Of a DNA stretch of 61,890 nucleotides, positions 60,142 to 61,890 are shown one piece after another. The stretch's first letter is position 1, and the number at the start of each line of letters is the position of its first letter. This stretch comes from Stentor coeruleus (lineage: Eukaryota > Ciliophora > Heterotrichea > Heterotrichida > Stentoridae): positions 1 through 61,890 of the forward strand of contig MPUH01000359.1 in assembly GCA_001970955.1 (NCBI GenBank), in the 5' to 3' direction. A program made the translations under genes and the position numbers. The notes beneath the pieces are model-generated. The model made no database searches, had not been told where the DNA came from, and saw only the letters and a list, made by a program, of their open reading frames with translations.

Positions 60142-61090
60142 ATGGATTCTGATAGATCATCTGATTTTGAATCTGAACAAGAGTTGTCTATTGATAGAAA
60201 CTATGAAAATCTGAATTCTATACCTAGTTTAAGCTACTTAAAGGATTTTTTCTTCTCAGAGTTCGAGTGCATAAACTATCTCTATGAAAAGCAAATATTT
60301 GTTGATCCATGCTCTGTCCAAAAATACTTGAAAAAATCTAATGGTTCTTTCGGAAAATAAGTTATTTTCAAGGTGTTCTCGCTGCAAAAAATTTAGAAGT
60401 ATAAAGATAAGTACTTATTTTGAAAACAAAAATATTCCATGTTCCACAATCCTTCAGCTAGGATATCTCTTGATATGTAAAACATCTGTTAGCTCTGCTT
60501 TCATTATGTCCTGATTAGATAGGCATACGGTAGTAAATCACTATAAGAATTTCAGATTAATCTGCAGTAGCCTTTTAACCTACGAAGATCAACAAATTGG
60601 GGGAGATAATATAGAGGTTCAGATCAATGAAACAAATTTGGCAAAGTTAAATATCACAGGAGTCACAGATATAGAAATTACTGATGAAAAAAGTGTTTTC
60701 TTATACATGTTGCTGATAGAACTGCAAATACCTTAATTAATCTGGTTATTGAGCATGCTAAGCCTGGATCTATCATAATAACTGACTGTTGGAGAGCTTA
60801 TGGTACCTTATGATTGAATGGATTTGTGCATTTAACAGTGAATATTCTATTCATTTCATAGATCCAGAAACTGGTGCTCATACTAATGCAATTGAAAGTA
60901 TTTGAATTTGTGCATTTAACAGTGAATATTCTATTCATTTCATAGATCCAGAAACTGGTGCTCATACTAATGCAATTGAAAGTATTTGGAATTGCCTAAA
61001 ATTTCAAATTTGGCCAAGGAACAGAACGAAAGATATACTGCTTTTTTTGAACGTATATATATGGAGAAAGCTCAAGTAACGATATCTTTG
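60142..61090 (+). pseudogene. decayed Merlin/IS1016-type (IS1595 superfamily) transposase
   Basis: Read across three frames, the order of a Merlin transposase is visible: an N-terminal part with SLSYLKDFFFSEFECINYLY, a zinc-finger half CSRCKKFRSI (other frame), then VVNHYKNFRLIC, IGGDNIEVQINETNLAK, SIIITDCWRAYG and FIDPETGAHTNAIESIWNCL. Stops occur at several places (for example TGA after AFIMS and after AYGTL) and there are at least two frame changes. The first catalytic Asp, expected in the IDE motif, is Asn (INETN), so it is doubly dead. An 83-bp direct repeat duplicates the third motif (60822-60904, 60906-60988). Terminal inverted repeats and target duplication were not found by eye. Confidence 0.8.
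60822..60988. repeat. 83-bp direct repeat inside the transposase remnant
   Basis: 60822-60904 and 60906-60988 are identical, one base apart. Either a tandem duplication or an unmerged assembly overlap like the N seams. Confidence 0.85.
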
Positions 61091-61619
61091 GGATGATTTT
61101 TAGATTTAATAAAAAATTAGGAATTTATTGGTATCTCTCTCTTGTGTATATAGAAATTAAGTCTATTTTAATTCCCTATTATTTCAACTCATATTGACCT
61201 TGTTTAAACCGGACAGTAATTCTCCAAGAAATCCCTTATTGGTTATGATAATTGTAGGTTTTTGATAATAGGTTTAAAAGATAGCTTAAAAGTCTTCAGC
61301 ACATGCTATGTAGATATTTTCTAAAGGTTTTCAAGAACTTTATCGGTTAAAATTTGCTCAAGCCATAGATTTTGTATATGGCAACATAAAAAGATGTTTC
61401 ACTAACATGATTGATCTAATTCTCTTATTCTAAACTTCAACATTTTAATATGTAAATAGCATGTTTTGTATTTTGGAAGAAGGCGATAAAATGATTTAAA
61501 AAAAATATTACTTAAAAGTCCTATAGAAAGATTCAATTTTAATTTTTTAACCTAATCTATTAAATTCTCTGCAGCAATTTCCAAGATATTGAGCTCCTAT
61601 TGGATTCAATTTTAATTTT
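61091..61619. other. intergenic, no gene seen
   Basis: Mixed composition, perhaps including the right end of the transposon remnant. No gene seen. Its last 90 bp are the first copy of the 73-bp repeat at 61530. Confidence 0.5.
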
Positions 61620-61675
61620 TTAACCTAATCTATTAAATTCTCTGCAGCAATTTCCAAGATATTGAGCTCCTACTG
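61530..61675. repeat. 73-bp tandem repeat, two copies
   Basis: 61530-61602 and 61603-61675 match except one base (CCTATTG versus CCTACTG). The second copy includes the stop codon of the partial minus-strand gene. Confidence 0.85.
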
Positions 61676-61890
61676 TTTTCAAATTTTGAGAAGCCTCTTT
61701 TGATCTTAGCTTTTTAGAGTTCTTTCCTTTAAATTCCTTTCTAAACTCTTCAATTGTGACATTTTTAGGAGCTTCTAGTATGAAAATAGCTGCTCCCTCG
61801 TTTATAATCCTGTTGGTCTTCCCAAAAACAAATTTTTCAAACAGATTTCCACCCTCCTTAATCCTTATAGTGGGATTTTGTTTAACTTCA
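61620..61890 (-). CDS. 3' part of an unknown gene running in from the right (partial)
   Basis: 89 codons open from the window edge to TAA at 61620-61622, minus strand. The sequence (EVKQNPTIRIKEGGNLFEKF, NRIINEGAAIFILEAPKNVT, IEEFRKEFKGKNSKKLRSKE) has a normal globular look with no low complexity. Family not recognised. The tail lies within a 73-bp tandem duplication. Confidence 0.55.
   Translation of the reverse strand, partial: EVKQNPTIRIKEGGNLFEKFVFGKTNRIINEGAAIFILEAPKNVTIEEFRKEFKGKNSKKLRSKEASQNLKTVGAQYLGNCCREFNRLG

Noticed and set aside
60142..60360. 72-codon + frame as an independent small gene
   Set aside because: Its sequence fits the N-terminal part of the Merlin-type transposase that continues in another frame, so it is treated as part of that relic.
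1..61890. tRNA, rRNA, snRNA and CRISPR search by eye
   Set aside because: No stretch showed a tRNA-like B-box with matching arms, a recognisable rRNA/snRNA core or regularly spaced short repeats. GTTCAA-type matches fell inside coding sequence.
1..61890. Alternative ciliate genetic code (TAA/TAG as Gln or TGA as Trp)
   Set aside because: All three codons end well-supported genes at expected lengths, and the apparent internal stops all fall in 15-nt introns, assembly seams or decayed genes.

Overview
This window is AT-rich nuclear DNA from a ciliate and reads most naturally as macronuclear DNA of a heterotrich, probably Stentor or a close relative. Four things point there. (1) TAA, TAG and TGA all end real genes, so the standard code is in use, which is rare among ciliates. 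(2) Nine introns can be placed and each is exactly 15 nt, GTA...AG; as I recall, this length class is typical of heterotrichs. (3) Three perfect copies of TGTTAGGG lie at 15888-15911; as I recall, this is the heterotrich telomere unit. (4) The gene set is ciliate-like: CDPK, a four-CNB cGMP kinase, ankyrin-DHHC enzyme and flagellar SHIPPO-repeat protein. I give about 40 protein genes, packed on both strands with short flanks. I saw no convincing tRNA, rRNA or CRISPR.

Layout. 1-12 kb: a class V PLP enzyme with an inserted C2H2 finger, an SppA-type S49 peptidase homologue, a PKG-like kinase, a protein with a DLxxF motif array, and two unknown basic proteins. 12-25 kb: a decayed locus, a long coiled-coil protein, a PX-C2-membrane protein broken by an assembly seam, a thioredoxin-like protein, a purple acid phosphatase, an unknown basic protein and an ankyrin-DHHC palmitoyltransferase. 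25-42 kb: a double-cNBD protein, a CHAP amidase, an HSF-type factor, a CDPK, an RRM-like protein, three paralogous coiled-coil (TSNAXIP1-like) proteins, an 8-9-TM protein, a four-TM protein and a SHIPPO-repeat protein. 43-53 kb: ER Hsp70 (BiP, HDEL end), an EF-hand protein, a SANT protein, DMC1, a 23-residue-repeat protein, a second double-cNBD protein and a large four-exon unknown. 53-60 kb: three RING-CH two-TM proteins and one UBA-UBA-RING protein within 5 kb, a dually acylatable MGCVVC protein and an ArfGAP. 60-62 kb: a decayed Merlin/IS1016-type transposase and the end of an unknown gene.

How genes relate. Second-messenger signalling is well represented: PKG plus two cNBD proteins (cyclic nucleotides), CDPK plus an EF-hand protein (calcium). 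So are membrane traffic and lipid attachment (PX-C2, ArfGAP, DLxxF protein, DHHC enzyme, several N-terminal acylation motifs) and ubiquitin ligation. These are neighbours, not operons; co-function is inference.

Two cautions. Several single Ns are flanked by exact direct repeats, so they are unmerged contig overlaps, and one breaks a gene. Gene flanks carry a strong strand skew: the coding strand is C-rich and G-poor upstream and G-rich and C-poor downstream. The skew helps orient genes but also creates long spurious open frames.
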